A stretch of 38,667 nt of DNA from Bacteroidales bacterium. GTDB taxonomy: Bacteria > Bacteroidota > Bacteroidia > Bacteroidales > WCHB1-69. Shown here one piece after another: positions 15,265 through 23,023 of the stretch. The position numbers and the translations under genes are program-made. The stretch covers positions 1 to 38,667 of the forward strand of contig JAFYAW010000034.1 of NCBI GenBank assembly GCA_017540505.1, read 5' to 3'. The notes beneath the pieces were generated by a model. That model saw nothing but the letters and a program-made list of their open reading frames with translations, did no database searches and was not told where the DNA came from. Numbering within the stretch: the first letter of the stretch is position 1; each line of letters starts with the position of its first letter.

Positions 15265-16773
15265 ATGAAAAGAATCATTTCAAAAAAAACGCTGCTCTTT
15301 CTGATGCTTTCCTTTTTGGCTAGTTTGACAAATACCATCCTCGCCCAAACCACGGGCGACAACGAGCGTTACAACCTGGCTGTGTATGCTACAGGTTTGC
15401 AGAACGACCAGCCGATATCCACCTCCTTGTTGACGGTGGTGCAGAACAAGACCATCACCAAGCTCACAGGAGAAGGTAACTATCGGTTGATAGAGCGTTC
15501 TAACGAGTTTTTGCGGCAGATTCAGAATGAGCAGGTTATGCAACAGTCGGGGGAGGTGGCCGATGGTCAGATTGCCGAAATTGGTGCCGGTTTGGGTGCA
15601 CAGAAAATCTGTGTGGTGAGCATAACAATTATCGAAAAATACCTCTATATCGCTACCCGTATTGTGGATGTGGCTACTAAAACCTCCTATGAGTCCGGCG
15701 ATGCACAAGTGAGCAATTACAAATCCAACAACATCCCCCTTTTGACACAAACGTTGGATAGGGCCTTGAACAATATGATGGCTGCTTCCATAAAAACGAA
15801 GGCGGCACCTGTCACCCCAACCATACCTTCGGAAAAACCTAAACAAGCCAAGACCACTTCTGATGTTCCGACCCAGCAGGAGGCATCGCCAAAATCGGAT
15901 GTCACTATCCAGCGTGAAACAGCACCAAAATCATCTGATTTGTCTTCTGATAGTCCTGCTCAAACGGAAACAACACCAAAGTCTGAGAAGGCTCCCTCTA
16001 ATGTGCCGACCCAGCCTGAAATGTCTGACGTGTCCTCCCAACAGAGTGGCAACCTCACAGTAGCCGAAGTCAGAGCGGAAAAAGAAAGAGCAAGAACGGA
16101 TGCAAGGGCAGAAAAGGAACAAGCAAGGTCGGAATTCAAGGATGGATTCAAAGACTACAAAAAAAAGGTAATCAAGGAAAAAGGAGGATTTCTTGAGATT
16201 AACAGTTTGGCATATAAAAAGTACCGGTCGTACAAGGCAAATATGATTTCGGGAGCTGTAATGCTTTCTATTGGAACTGGATTATTTATAGGTGGTATTA
16301 CAGCGCAAGGTATAGCTGGCCACGACTTTCACGAATTCAGACGTGTGGAATTCCCAGACTACGACTTTGACAACTTCTCCTACTCTACATTTGAAGATTA
16401 TTGTATAAATCACTCCCATCCTAATTATTTTTATGATTATGATTTTGATCATACACTTGATGGTACTGCAATTTATTATTATGATTATGCACTTGAGGCT
16501 GCAATACGAGCTGATTCTTATTACATATCTGGCACTACAGTGACTTTTCATAGATACGATTTCTGGGAGGATAATACTGATTGGACAGGAATTTGGGTAG
16601 CCGGACTCCCTATGATGGTAACAGGTTTGATACAATTGTGTTGTCTCAACCATCCTTTGAAGAAAAGCTACAATTACTACATCAACGGCGACCAGCGCAC
16701 CGTTTCTTGGCAAGTTACCCCATATTACGGCGGGAACAACACATTTGGTGCGGGGCTGTCGTTGCGGTTCTAA
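15265..16773 (+). CDS. CsgG/LpoB-like exported protein with Pro/Thr/Ser linker and membrane-inserting C-terminal part
   Basis: 502 residues from the ATG at 15265 (a GTG lies one codon upstream). A signal peptide ends near LAQ. Residues about 35-180 follow the CsgG/FlgO/LpoB-type fold pattern: NLAVYATGLQNDQP, YRLIERSNEFLRQIQNEQV, QQSGEVADGQIAEIGAGLGA and YIATRIVDVATK. A low-complexity linker follows (about 180-265) with recurring P-T-Q and P-K-S words, then a charged Ala/Arg/Glu helix (VAEVRAEKERARTDARAEKE), two hydrophobic segments (near 330-350 and 435-460), and a Tyr/Asp-rich region between them. It ends in GLSLRF, an outer-membrane-type final strand. The middle is visibly more AT-rich than the neighbouring genes. 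It is not curli CsgG: there is no lipobox and there are no csg genes. Confidence 0.7.
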   Translation: MKRIISKKTLLFLMLSFLASLTNTILAQTTGDNERYNLAVYATGLQNDQPISTSLLTVVQNKTITKLTGEGNYRLIERSNEFLRQIQNEQVMQQSGEVADGQIAEIGAGLGAQKICVVSITIIEKYLYIATRIVDVATKTSYESGDAQVSNYKSNNIPLLTQTLDRALNNMMAASIKTKAAPVTPTIPSEKPKQAKTTSDVPTQQEASPKSDVTIQRETAPKSSDLSSDSPAQTETTPKSEKAPSNVPTQPEMSDVSSQQSGNLTVAEVRAEKERARTDARAEKEQARSEFKDGFKDYKKKVIKEKGGFLEINSLAYKKYRSYKANMISGAVMLSIGTGLFIGGITAQGIAGHDFHEFRRVEFPDYDFDNFSYSTFEDYCINHSHPNYFYDYDFDHTLDGTAIYYYDYALEAAIRADSYYISGTTVTFHRYDFWEDNTDWTGIWVAGLPMMVTGLIQLCCLNHPLKKSYNYYINGDQRTVSWQVTPYYGGNNTFGAGLSLRF

Positions 16774-17071
16774 CCGAGGGGATGGATGCCCGCACACCTG
16801 ACGGCGTGCGACACACCCACCCACAACACCACACCCTACCGAGCCCTGCAGTCCTAACGGACTGCGAAGATTCCATCAGGGAGAAAATCACAGCAGAGTT
16901 GTGGGATTTCGTTCCCCTCCCAGCCCCGTCAGGGGCGAAAGCTCGGTAGAAAAGGATACGCCACCTTGTCCCCAAGCCCCGCAAGGGGCGACAGCTCGGT
17001 AGCAAACGGGGGACACGGGTGTCGTTCGCAGGCCGTAGGTCTGCGGGCAAACGAAAAACAACAAATAAATT
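16774..17071. repeat. Cluster of short hairpin repeats with CTACCGAG boxes
   Basis: This 298-base gap has no credible gene. It contains small perfect hairpins: a 16-bp one around 16848-16863 (GCAGTCC/GGACTGC), GCCCC-gtca-GGGGC at 16923-16936 and GCCCC-gcaa-GGGGC at 16976-16989. The last two are each followed by GCTCGGTAG, and the inverse word CTACCGAGC lies at 16836-16844. A further hairpin (CGCAG/CTGCG) lies near 17024-17044, just before the next gene. The units look like REP-type dispersed repeats. The same CTACCGAG word recurs in the gap at 19278-19779. Confidence 0.65.
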
Positions 17072-18151
17072 ATGAGAAAAAACATTGCAATATTCATCTT
17101 GGTGTTAATGGGATGCATTCCATTAAGCTTGTCGGCACAAACGCCGCCTCCCGCGTGGCTTTCGCCCGCCGTGCGAGAGATGGAATATCCGACGGACACC
17201 TACTTCTCGGAGTTCACCGAAGGGAATCTCCACCCCAATGAGAACATTTCTGCCTTGTTAGATCGGCTGAAATCGGATGCCAAGCGCGGGGCAGCGGGTA
17301 GCATTCGCACCTTAATCAATTCGGTGGTGGAGAAAACAGACCGTCAAGATGCCTACGGTCACGATTTTCGGTTCTCATCTGTATATCAAGACTACACACG
17401 TCAAATAGTGAACGCCGACATTGTGGGAATCCATACCGAAAGTTACTATAACGAGGGAAGAAAATGGGGTTACGCTTTCGCCTACGTGAGGAGAACAGAG
17501 CTTGCAACTTACTACCGAGCGCAAATCGCCCTGCAACTCCGGCAGCTGGAAAATGCGTTGGCATTGTCCACCACTCTCGTGAATGACGGAGAGAAAGCCC
17601 AGGCACGGAAGGTGTGCGAAGAGGCGTTACAGCCGTTGACCCAAATCGAGTTCGCTCAAGACCTGCTCACCGCCGTCTGCCCCGACGACACGACCGGAAT
17701 GCAATTGCCGCAACTTTTCCGCCTGAAAAAGGAACTTTTTCAAACTCTTGTCAGCTTGGGGCAGAGTATCTACATCTATTTGCAGTGCTCCGAATCAAAT
17801 TTCGGGCAACCAGTGCGCATTCTTGAACCTGAAATGAAACGTATCCTCGCCAAAGAGCAGTGCAGTTTTACCGAGGATCCTGATGAGGCCGATTTTATTA
17901 TCACTATTACGGCCTCCACCCGTCAGCACGAGGGCAATGTCGCTTTCGGCGATGGCACATTCAAATTCTCTTATGCAGATATAGAAATAGAAGTTTACAG
18001 TAATTGCAAGAAAAGGCAAGTTTATAATGGTTCGGTAACCGTAAAGAACAATGGTGATGTGGCCACATACGAAAGTGCCGGTCGAAATGCCTTGAAACTG
18101 TCTGCTTCTAAAGTTTGGGATGAAATGAAACCGTGGATACAAGGACAGTGA
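17072..18151 (+). CDS. Exported LPP20-like protein with C-terminal beta domain
   Basis: 359 residues with signal peptide MRKNIAIFILVLMGCIPLSL ending near SAQ; the internal Cys is not in a convincing lipobox. Mature residues begin PPPAWLSPAVREMEYPTDTY, the P-x-W...YP...Yf opening of LPP20-like domains, then NISALLDRLKSDAKRGAAGS in place of the usual repeated-Ala helix. A helical middle (about 150-235) with RAQIALQLRQLENAL and a C-terminal domain follow. The end, YESAGRNALKLSASKVWDEM, resembles LPP20 proteins of other Bacteroidales as I remember them. It precedes the CsgG-like gene by 34 bases, repeating the order LPP20-like then CsgG-like seen just upstream. Confidence 0.65.
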   Translation: MRKNIAIFILVLMGCIPLSLSAQTPPPAWLSPAVREMEYPTDTYFSEFTEGNLHPNENISALLDRLKSDAKRGAAGSIRTLINSVVEKTDRQDAYGHDFRFSSVYQDYTRQIVNADIVGIHTESYYNEGRKWGYAFAYVRRTELATYYRAQIALQLRQLENALALSTTLVNDGEKAQARKVCEEALQPLTQIEFAQDLLTAVCPDDTTGMQLPQLFRLKKELFQTLVSLGQSIYIYLQCSESNFGQPVRILEPEMKRILAKEQCSFTEDPDEADFIITITASTRQHEGNVAFGDGTFKFSYADIEIEVYSNCKKRQVYNGSVTVKNNGDVATYESAGRNALKLSASKVWDEMKPWIQGQ

Positions 18152-18185
18152 TAACAAATCCGCATAATAATTACAATTTGTAAAA

Positions 18186-19277
18186 ATGATGAATAAAAAC
18201 GCAAAAATCAAATCAATTCTTATTGTATTGCTGTCACTCTTATCGATGACGGCTTTTGCACAAACCAAGAAAGTGGCCATATTGGAAACCGTTGACAAAA
18301 ACGGAAATGTGTCGTATGCCATCAAGTTGATGATACGAAGCAACCTTGCCAAAGTTATTACCAATACGCCTGGGTATGAAGGTTACGATCGTACCGATAT
18401 GAAGCAGATATCGGATGAGCAGACTTTTCAACGTACAGGCATGGTTAGTGATGAAGATATCAAAAGGCTTGGAAAAATTACAGGAGCTCAATATATACTA
18501 GTGGCGGAGGCAGTAAATGTTGATGAACAAAATATTTTCATTACTGCAAAAATTTTAAATGTTGAAACTGCCAAAATGGAAGCAACAGATAATGCTTTGA
18601 CAAGCACAGCACCGTCAGACATTCAGCATGGGTGTGAAGTCCTTGCTAATAAGTTGTTGGGGATTTCATCTCCTCAATCATATGTGGCCTCAGTTACAAC
18701 TACATCTCCTACGCAACAAGTCCAATCACGTCCGCAGAATCCATCTAACATACAAGAATCTTCTCAATCTTCTTTTCCTGTGAAAACATTTCCTGATGGA
18801 ACAATGGGAATAGTTTTTTATACGGGAAAAGACAATCATGGGCTTGCCGTATCGTTAGATGAAGCAAGTCTCAAGTGGGAGGATGAGAAGCAAGCTAAAG
18901 GATGTCATGATATTTGGGAATTGCCTAATGATGGTGATGAAAATGAGTGTATCTATGGGGCTGGACAAAAAAATACTGCTGCTATTATCCGACAAATAGG
19001 CAAAAGTGATGCCCCTGCAGCAGAATGGTGTGTATCACATGGTGAAGGATGGTATCTTCCTAATTCATGCGAATTATTATTGATATTTGAGGCAAACAAA
19101 AAAGGTTTGCTGAATGCGGCACTTGTTTATGCCGGTGGAGATCCTATTGATAAGGAATGGTATTGGAGTAGTTCTGAAAATAATTATTGTGAGGCAATCA
19201 ATATCAGCTGTGGTGGATCACAATCGGGTGAGAAAAAAAACAAAGAAGTGGCTGTTCGTGCAGTAAGAGCATTTTAG
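18186..19277 (+). CDS. CsgG/LpoB-like domain fused to a DUF1566-type domain, exported
   Basis: 363 residues, starting with two in-frame ATGs (MMNKNAKIK) and a signal peptide ending near AFAQ. Residues about 27-165 match the CsgG/LpoB-like pattern: KKVAILETVDKNGNV, YEGYDRTDMKQISDEQTFQ, GMVSDEDIKRLGKITGAQYI, then ITAKILNVETAKM. A Ser/Thr/Gln-rich linker runs from about 170 to 198. The C-terminal half follows the DUF1566 (Lcl C-terminal) layout: GEGWYLPNSCELLLIFEANK, then EWYWSSSENNYCEA and finally VAVRAVRAF. The coding sequence is clearly more AT-rich than the housekeeping genes around it. DUF1566 domains usually sit on surface proteins. The combined function is unknown. Confidence 0.75.
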   Translation: MMNKNAKIKSILIVLLSLLSMTAFAQTKKVAILETVDKNGNVSYAIKLMIRSNLAKVITNTPGYEGYDRTDMKQISDEQTFQRTGMVSDEDIKRLGKITGAQYILVAEAVNVDEQNIFITAKILNVETAKMEATDNALTSTAPSDIQHGCEVLANKLLGISSPQSYVASVTTTSPTQQVQSRPQNPSNIQESSQSSFPVKTFPDGTMGIVFYTGKDNHGLAVSLDEASLKWEDEKQAKGCHDIWELPNDGDENECIYGAGQKNTAAIIRQIGKSDAPAAEWCVSHGEGWYLPNSCELLLIFEANKKGLLNAALVYAGGDPIDKEWYWSSSENNYCEAINISCGGSQSGEKKNKEVAVRAVRAF

Positions 19278-19779
19278 GTTCTGGAACGCGGATTGAACGA
19301 ATTGTGCATGTTCCCCGTACCCGCCGACAATACAATGGCTGATGTTCAAAAAAGCAAAGGTGCGTAGCTGTGGTGGCGCGCTACGCTCATCTGGGGTTAA
19401 AAAGATGTAGTGTCTCTGACACCTGCGTTTGCGTTGCGGCACACGCCATCTTTCCCGAGGATAATCATCCCAGGCTATCGAGCTGCATCCCCTACGGGGA
19501 TATGGGAAACACGCAATACCATCTTCTTTCTACCGAGATGGAACCCCTAACGGGGTTCTGCGGAAATCGTCGGGACGCAATGTGCTACAGAGAGGGAACC
19601 CCTACGGGGTTCAGGAAAACAAGCGAACCCCACAGCCCTTACAGGCTGATGGACACTGTTTAAAAGTTGAGAATTAAGGAGTTAAAAAACTAAGAAATAA
19701 AAAAAACAGTCCCAGTTCACTGATCACTGTTCACTGATCACTATAACCTAACCCCTAAAACCTATACCCCCTAAAACTC
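19278..19779. repeat. Gene-free repeat region with CCCCTACGGGG hairpins
   Basis: About 500 bases without a believable gene. Small hairpins occur at 19487-19501 (ATCCCCTACGGGGAT), 19541-19558 (GAACCCC/GGGGTTC with a 4-base loop), 19596-19612 (the same arms with a 3-base loop) and 19633-19648 (CAGCC/GGCTG). CTACCGAGA lies at 19530-19538, matching the boxes at 16836-16989. From 19664 on come simple words: GTTAAAAAACTAAG and TTCACTGATCACTG repeated. The 3' end of the minus-strand Hsp15-like gene borders it. The units look like REP-type mobile repeats rather than a regulatory leader. Confidence 0.65.
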
Positions 19780-20166
19780 CTACTCCTCTGCGTACCGGCT
19801 TTTCACGTATTCCAATTGCCGGCGGTCGCGCTTGGTGGGGCGGCCCAGTCCGTGCGGACGGTATTCGGCGGTTTTGAGGGTTTTCATGCGGTCGTACTCC
19901 TCCTGCGGGGTGAGGTCCTCCATATATTGCGGCACTAATGGCGCCCCCACCCTGCTCTTGGGTGTGCCGAGCACCTTCACCGTCTTGTTGAGCGAGCCAA
20001 TATGCACCTCGTACACCTCCTCCGTGCGCACGTCACGCGAGGGCTTCACGTTGGTGCCATCCAGCTTCACCTTGCCCGCGTTGCAGGCTTCCGTGGCCAA
20101 GGAGCGCGTCTTGAAGAGACGCACCATCCACAGCCATTTGTCGATTCTGACATCCAGTTTTTCCAT
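19780..20166 (-). CDS. hslR: Hsp15-like RNA-binding S4-domain protein
   Basis: 128 residues. Residues 4-65 form an S4 domain: VRIDKWLWMVRLFKTRSLA, then NAGKVKLDGTNVKPSRDV. A Lys/Arg-rich C-terminal tail with GRPTKRDRRQLE is typical of Hsp15. In E. coli, Hsp15 rescues stalled 50S subunits that carry peptidyl-tRNA. It is the last gene of a likely minus-strand operon, 3 bases after the DUF2147 gene. The symbol rests on family resemblance, not on demonstrated function. Confidence 0.88.
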   Translation of the reverse strand: MEKLDVRIDKWLWMVRLFKTRSLATEACNAGKVKLDGTNVKPSRDVRTEEVYEVHIGSLNKTVKVLGTPKSRVGAPLVPQYMEDLTPQEEYDRMKTLKTAEYRPHGLGRPTKRDRRQLEYVKSRYAEE

Positions 20167-20169
20167 GAT

Positions 20170-20631
20170 CTATCCTATCTTCTTCCATGTCATCGTGCGC
20201 CCGAAGGCAGGCACGCCGATATATCCGCGCACGCGCAATACGTTCTCCTTCTCGAACCACATGCGGCTCTTGTAGAACTTGCCGTGCACCGGATCGTAAA
20301 TTTCCCCGTCCACCCAACGGTTCTCCTTGGCATCATAGCGGAAGTGGAACAGCAACTTGATCTTGTCGCCAGGTGTGTTGCGCTTCTTAGGATCCGGGTT
20401 CATGATGTCGCGCTTGGGCGAGCCGTCCTTGAATTTCGGATTCTTCACCCATATAATCTGCCCTTCATACAGGCCGTCGGAGGTTTTGGTGATCCTGATC
20501 TTGCAGTCCTCGTCCGACTGGTCATCCGAAATGTAATAGATGCCTAAAATTTTATCTGCGGCCGGTTGCGCAGCCGCAGATAAAAAGTTAAAGCATAATA
20601 CACTTAATAAAACTAACTTACAAAGTTTCAT
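20170..20631 (-). CDS. Exported DUF2147-domain protein
   Basis: 153 residues with signal peptide MKLCKLVLLSVLCFNFLSAA, cleaved near AAAQ. The mature part has the DUF2147 pattern: ILGIYYISDDQSDEDCKIRI, then GLYEGQIIWVKNP, DIMNPDPKKRNTPGDKI and, at the end, RGYIGVPAFGRTMTWKKIG. This is a small periplasmic or surface beta-barrel-like fold of unknown function that is common in Bacteroidota and Proteobacteria. It lies 15 bases downstream of the DUF349 gene and 3 bases before hslR, so the three probably share a transcript. Confidence 0.88.
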   Translation of the reverse strand: MKLCKLVLLSVLCFNFLSAAAQPAADKILGIYYISDDQSDEDCKIRITKTSDGLYEGQIIWVKNPKFKDGSPKRDIMNPDPKKRNTPGDKIKLLFHFRYDAKENRWVDGEIYDPVHGKFYKSRMWFEKENVLRVRGYIGVPAFGRTMTWKKIG

Positions 20632-20646
20632 CTGTGCAAATTCTGA

Positions 20647-22848
20647 TTAAGCCTCCGTCTGGGATGCCTCCTCCGTCTTGGCGGCATCGTCAGCCGGTGC
20701 GCCCTCCTCTTTCGAGGCTTTCGGATTGTTCATCATACGGATCTTGTATTCCAAATCCTTCACCTCAGCCTTGGCCGTTTCGATCTTCTTACGGAACTCG
20801 GCGGTGATGATTTCCGCATTCTTGGAATTGGAGAAGAATCCCAAATTATTCTCCCACAGGGTGATGTCTTCTTTCAGCTGCTGGAGTTTGTTCTTCAGGA
20901 AGTTTTTCTCCTTGTCAATCATCTTGTCGGCGTTCGGGGCATTCAGGATGTTTTCAATCTTGGACTGGAAACGGTTGTGGCGCATATCGTCGGCGCTGAT
21001 TTTCAGCTCGGCGAAACGCTTGTCCAAAGCCGCACGGTATTCGGAATAGATGCGGTCTTTGTCCTTACGAGGCACAAAGCCGATCTGGATCCATTCGTTC
21101 TGGTAGGCTTTCAGCACATCCATGTTCGCGTTGCGGTCATCGCCGAATTCGTGGTTGAGGATATTCTGAATCAGTTCCTCTTTCTTGCGAAGATTCTCGG
21201 CTTCCACATCTTGGATATTGTTGAAATAGTTGGACTTGGCCTCAAAGAACTTGTCGCAGGCGGCGCGGAAGCGTTTCCAAATCTGGTCGGAATACTTGCG
21301 CGGAGTGGCTCCGATGTTCTTCCACTGGGTCTGCAAGCTCAGGATATCGGCCGTGGCCTGCTTCCAGTCGGTGCGGTCAGCGATGCCCTCGGCCTGGATG
21401 GCGAGGTTGAGCTTCTGGTTGTAGTTCTGCATCTGCACGTCCTTGATCTGCTGGAAATAGTCCTTCTTCTGGGTGAAGAACTTGTCCAACGTGGACTTGA
21501 AGCGGTTCCAGATCTCATCGTTCAACTTGACGGGTGCCGGACCCAAGGTCTTCCACACGTTGAGGAGGTCGGTGAGTTTGTCGCTCATCTCGTTGTACTC
21601 CTTGACGGTTTCGGAGGATTTGGCCACCAGCTCCTCAGCCTGCTCACACAGCACGACCTTGGCGTTGTAGTTGTTCTGCTCCTCGGCGAAGAGCTTGTCG
21701 TAATACTCTTTCCGGCGGGCATTGATCTGGTCGGAAGCGGCTTTGAAGCGTTCCCAGACCTCCTCTTTCTTATCCTCCGGAACGGGACCGATCTCCTTCC
21801 ATTGCTCGTGGAGGTTCTGCAGTTCCTTGAAGGAATCCTTGATGGAATCGACCAGCAGCAGAGACTCGGCCTGCTCGCAGAGACCCAACTTGCTCTCCAG
21901 ATTCTTCTTGTAATCCAGCTCGCGGGCCTCCTTGTTGAGGCGGATGATGTCGAAGAACTTCTCGACATAGAAATGATAGTTCTGCCACAGGTTGGTGGAC
22001 TCGCTTTGCGGCACGGGGCCGATGTTGCGCCACTCTTCCTGGAACTCTTTGAACTTGTCGTTGAGGTTCTTCAGGTTGGATTCCGTTTCAATCAGGTTTT
22101 TCAAACCCTCGATGATACGGTTCTTGGATTCCAGGTTTTTCTGTTTCTGTTCTTCCAAAGCCTCGATGAAACGGGCCTTGGCATCTTTATATTTTTGGAA
22201 CGCGGCATTGAAACGCGTTTCCAGTGCATCAGGTTCATTGGTTGGGGCTTCCACCTCTTCCACCGGGGCATCGGGATTCTCGGCCTTGGCGGCTTCGGCA
22301 GCGGCTTTGGCAGCATTGAAGGCGGCCATGGCGGCACGTCTCCGCTCACGCAGGAAGTCCAATGCCTTGCTGCGCAGCACACCCACGCGCTGTTTGATGA
22401 GGTTGAAGTTGGGTTCGGCGACCAGGCGTTCCAATTCGGCAACACATTTCTCGAGGTCAAAGGCAGCATATTCGGCCTCCACCTGTTCCAAAGTCTCCTC
22501 GACTTCGGGATCTTCGGTTTCCGTTTCAGGTTCGGCAGCGGCTTGCTGCTGGTCCATTTCAGCCACCATCTCCTCGGCAGACTGGGCGGCGGGCTCCTCG
22601 GCAACGGGTGACTCAACAGCAGGAGTTTCCTCTGCTACCGGCTCTGTGGCGACGGGTTCCTCCGTAGCGGGCGTTTCTTCAGCCGCAGGTTCTTCGGCGG
22701 GCGTTTCAATGTTCAACGTTTCAGTTTCCTCTGCAGGTGCGGAAGATTCTTGAGTCGTAGGGTTTTGGGCTTCCAGGGAAGCGCCAGAGTTCATCTCTTG
22801 ATTCTGCATTTCAGCATTCTCTTGAGGAAGAAGATCTTGTTGTTCCAT
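20647..22848 (-). CDS. DUF349-repeat protein with acidic Pro/Glu/Ala N-terminus
   Basis: 733 residues, cytoplasmic (no signal). Residues 1-105 are low-complexity Glu/Ala/Pro/Thr built on E-E-P-A/E-E-T-P words. From about 240 on there are five helical DUF349 units, each marked by W-x-x-I-G-x-x-P and W-x-R-F: EEWRNIGPVPQ, EQWKEIGPVPEDKKEEVWERF, NVWKTLGPAPVKLNDEIWNRF, TQWKNIGATPRKYSDQIWKRF and NEWIQIGFVPRKDKDRIY. The tail (about 640-700) is a coiled coil, and the end is acidic. Such proteins are widespread in Bacteroidota and of unknown function. The strong codon bias leaves a 544-codon open frame on the opposite strand, which I regard as spurious. Confidence 0.9.
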   Translation of the reverse strand: MEQQDLLPQENAEMQNQEMNSGASLEAQNPTTQESSAPAEETETLNIETPAEEPAAEETPATEEPVATEPVAEETPAVESPVAEEPAAQSAEEMVAEMDQQQAAAEPETETEDPEVEETLEQVEAEYAAFDLEKCVAELERLVAEPNFNLIKQRVGVLRSKALDFLRERRRAAMAAFNAAKAAAEAAKAENPDAPVEEVEAPTNEPDALETRFNAAFQKYKDAKARFIEALEEQKQKNLESKNRIIEGLKNLIETESNLKNLNDKFKEFQEEWRNIGPVPQSESTNLWQNYHFYVEKFFDIIRLNKEARELDYKKNLESKLGLCEQAESLLLVDSIKDSFKELQNLHEQWKEIGPVPEDKKEEVWERFKAASDQINARRKEYYDKLFAEEQNNYNAKVVLCEQAEELVAKSSETVKEYNEMSDKLTDLLNVWKTLGPAPVKLNDEIWNRFKSTLDKFFTQKKDYFQQIKDVQMQNYNQKLNLAIQAEGIADRTDWKQATADILSLQTQWKNIGATPRKYSDQIWKRFRAACDKFFEAKSNYFNNIQDVEAENLRKKEELIQNILNHEFGDDRNANMDVLKAYQNEWIQIGFVPRKDKDRIYSEYRAALDKRFAELKISADDMRHNRFQSKIENILNAPNADKMIDKEKNFLKNKLQQLKEDITLWENNLGFFSNSKNAEIITAEFRKKIETAKAEVKDLEYKIRMMNNPKASKEEGAPADDAAKTEEASQTEA

Positions 22849-22897
22849 AAAATTTTTAATTTTTTAGAATAATAAAATAGGGTTAAAAACAGGGCGG

Positions 22898-22905
22898 CAA
22901 AGATA
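22898..22905 (-). promoter_or_regulatory. -7 box for the DUF349-DUF2147-hslR operon
   Basis: The minus strand reads TATCTTTG, an exact TAnnTTTG match about 50 bases before the DUF349 start, back to back with the box at 22964. Confidence 0.65.
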
Positions 22906-22963
22906 CAAAAAGAGTTGAAAGGTTTAATTTGCCAAGGGAAATATTTTATATAACTAAATATGT

Positions 22964-22971
22964 TATCTTTG
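22964..22971 (+). promoter_or_regulatory. -7 box for the TPR protein gene
   Basis: TATCTTTG is an exact TAnnTTTG match about 52 bases upstream of the ATG at 23024. It is the only promoter-like element in the AT-rich divergent gap on this strand. Confidence 0.65.
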
Positions 22972-23023
22972 CAGCATTGTTATCCCAAATAAAATCTAAA
23001 CATAAAAACCAAAATATACGATT

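Noticed and set aside
14561-19277. Flagellar FlgO/FlgP or curli CsgG system
   Set aside because: Only the general domain types match. There are no flagellar or curli genes, and the CsgG-like proteins lack the lipobox of true CsgG.
19278-19779. Small genes in the repeat region after the DUF1566-fusion gene
   Set aside because: The short open frames run across hairpin repeats and have no start context or recognisable sequence.
20977-22611. A 544-codon open frame antisense to the DUF349 gene
   Set aside because: It mirrors the strongly biased codons of the DUF349 gene, is rich in Leu/Val/Gly without domain logic, and has no promoter or signal.
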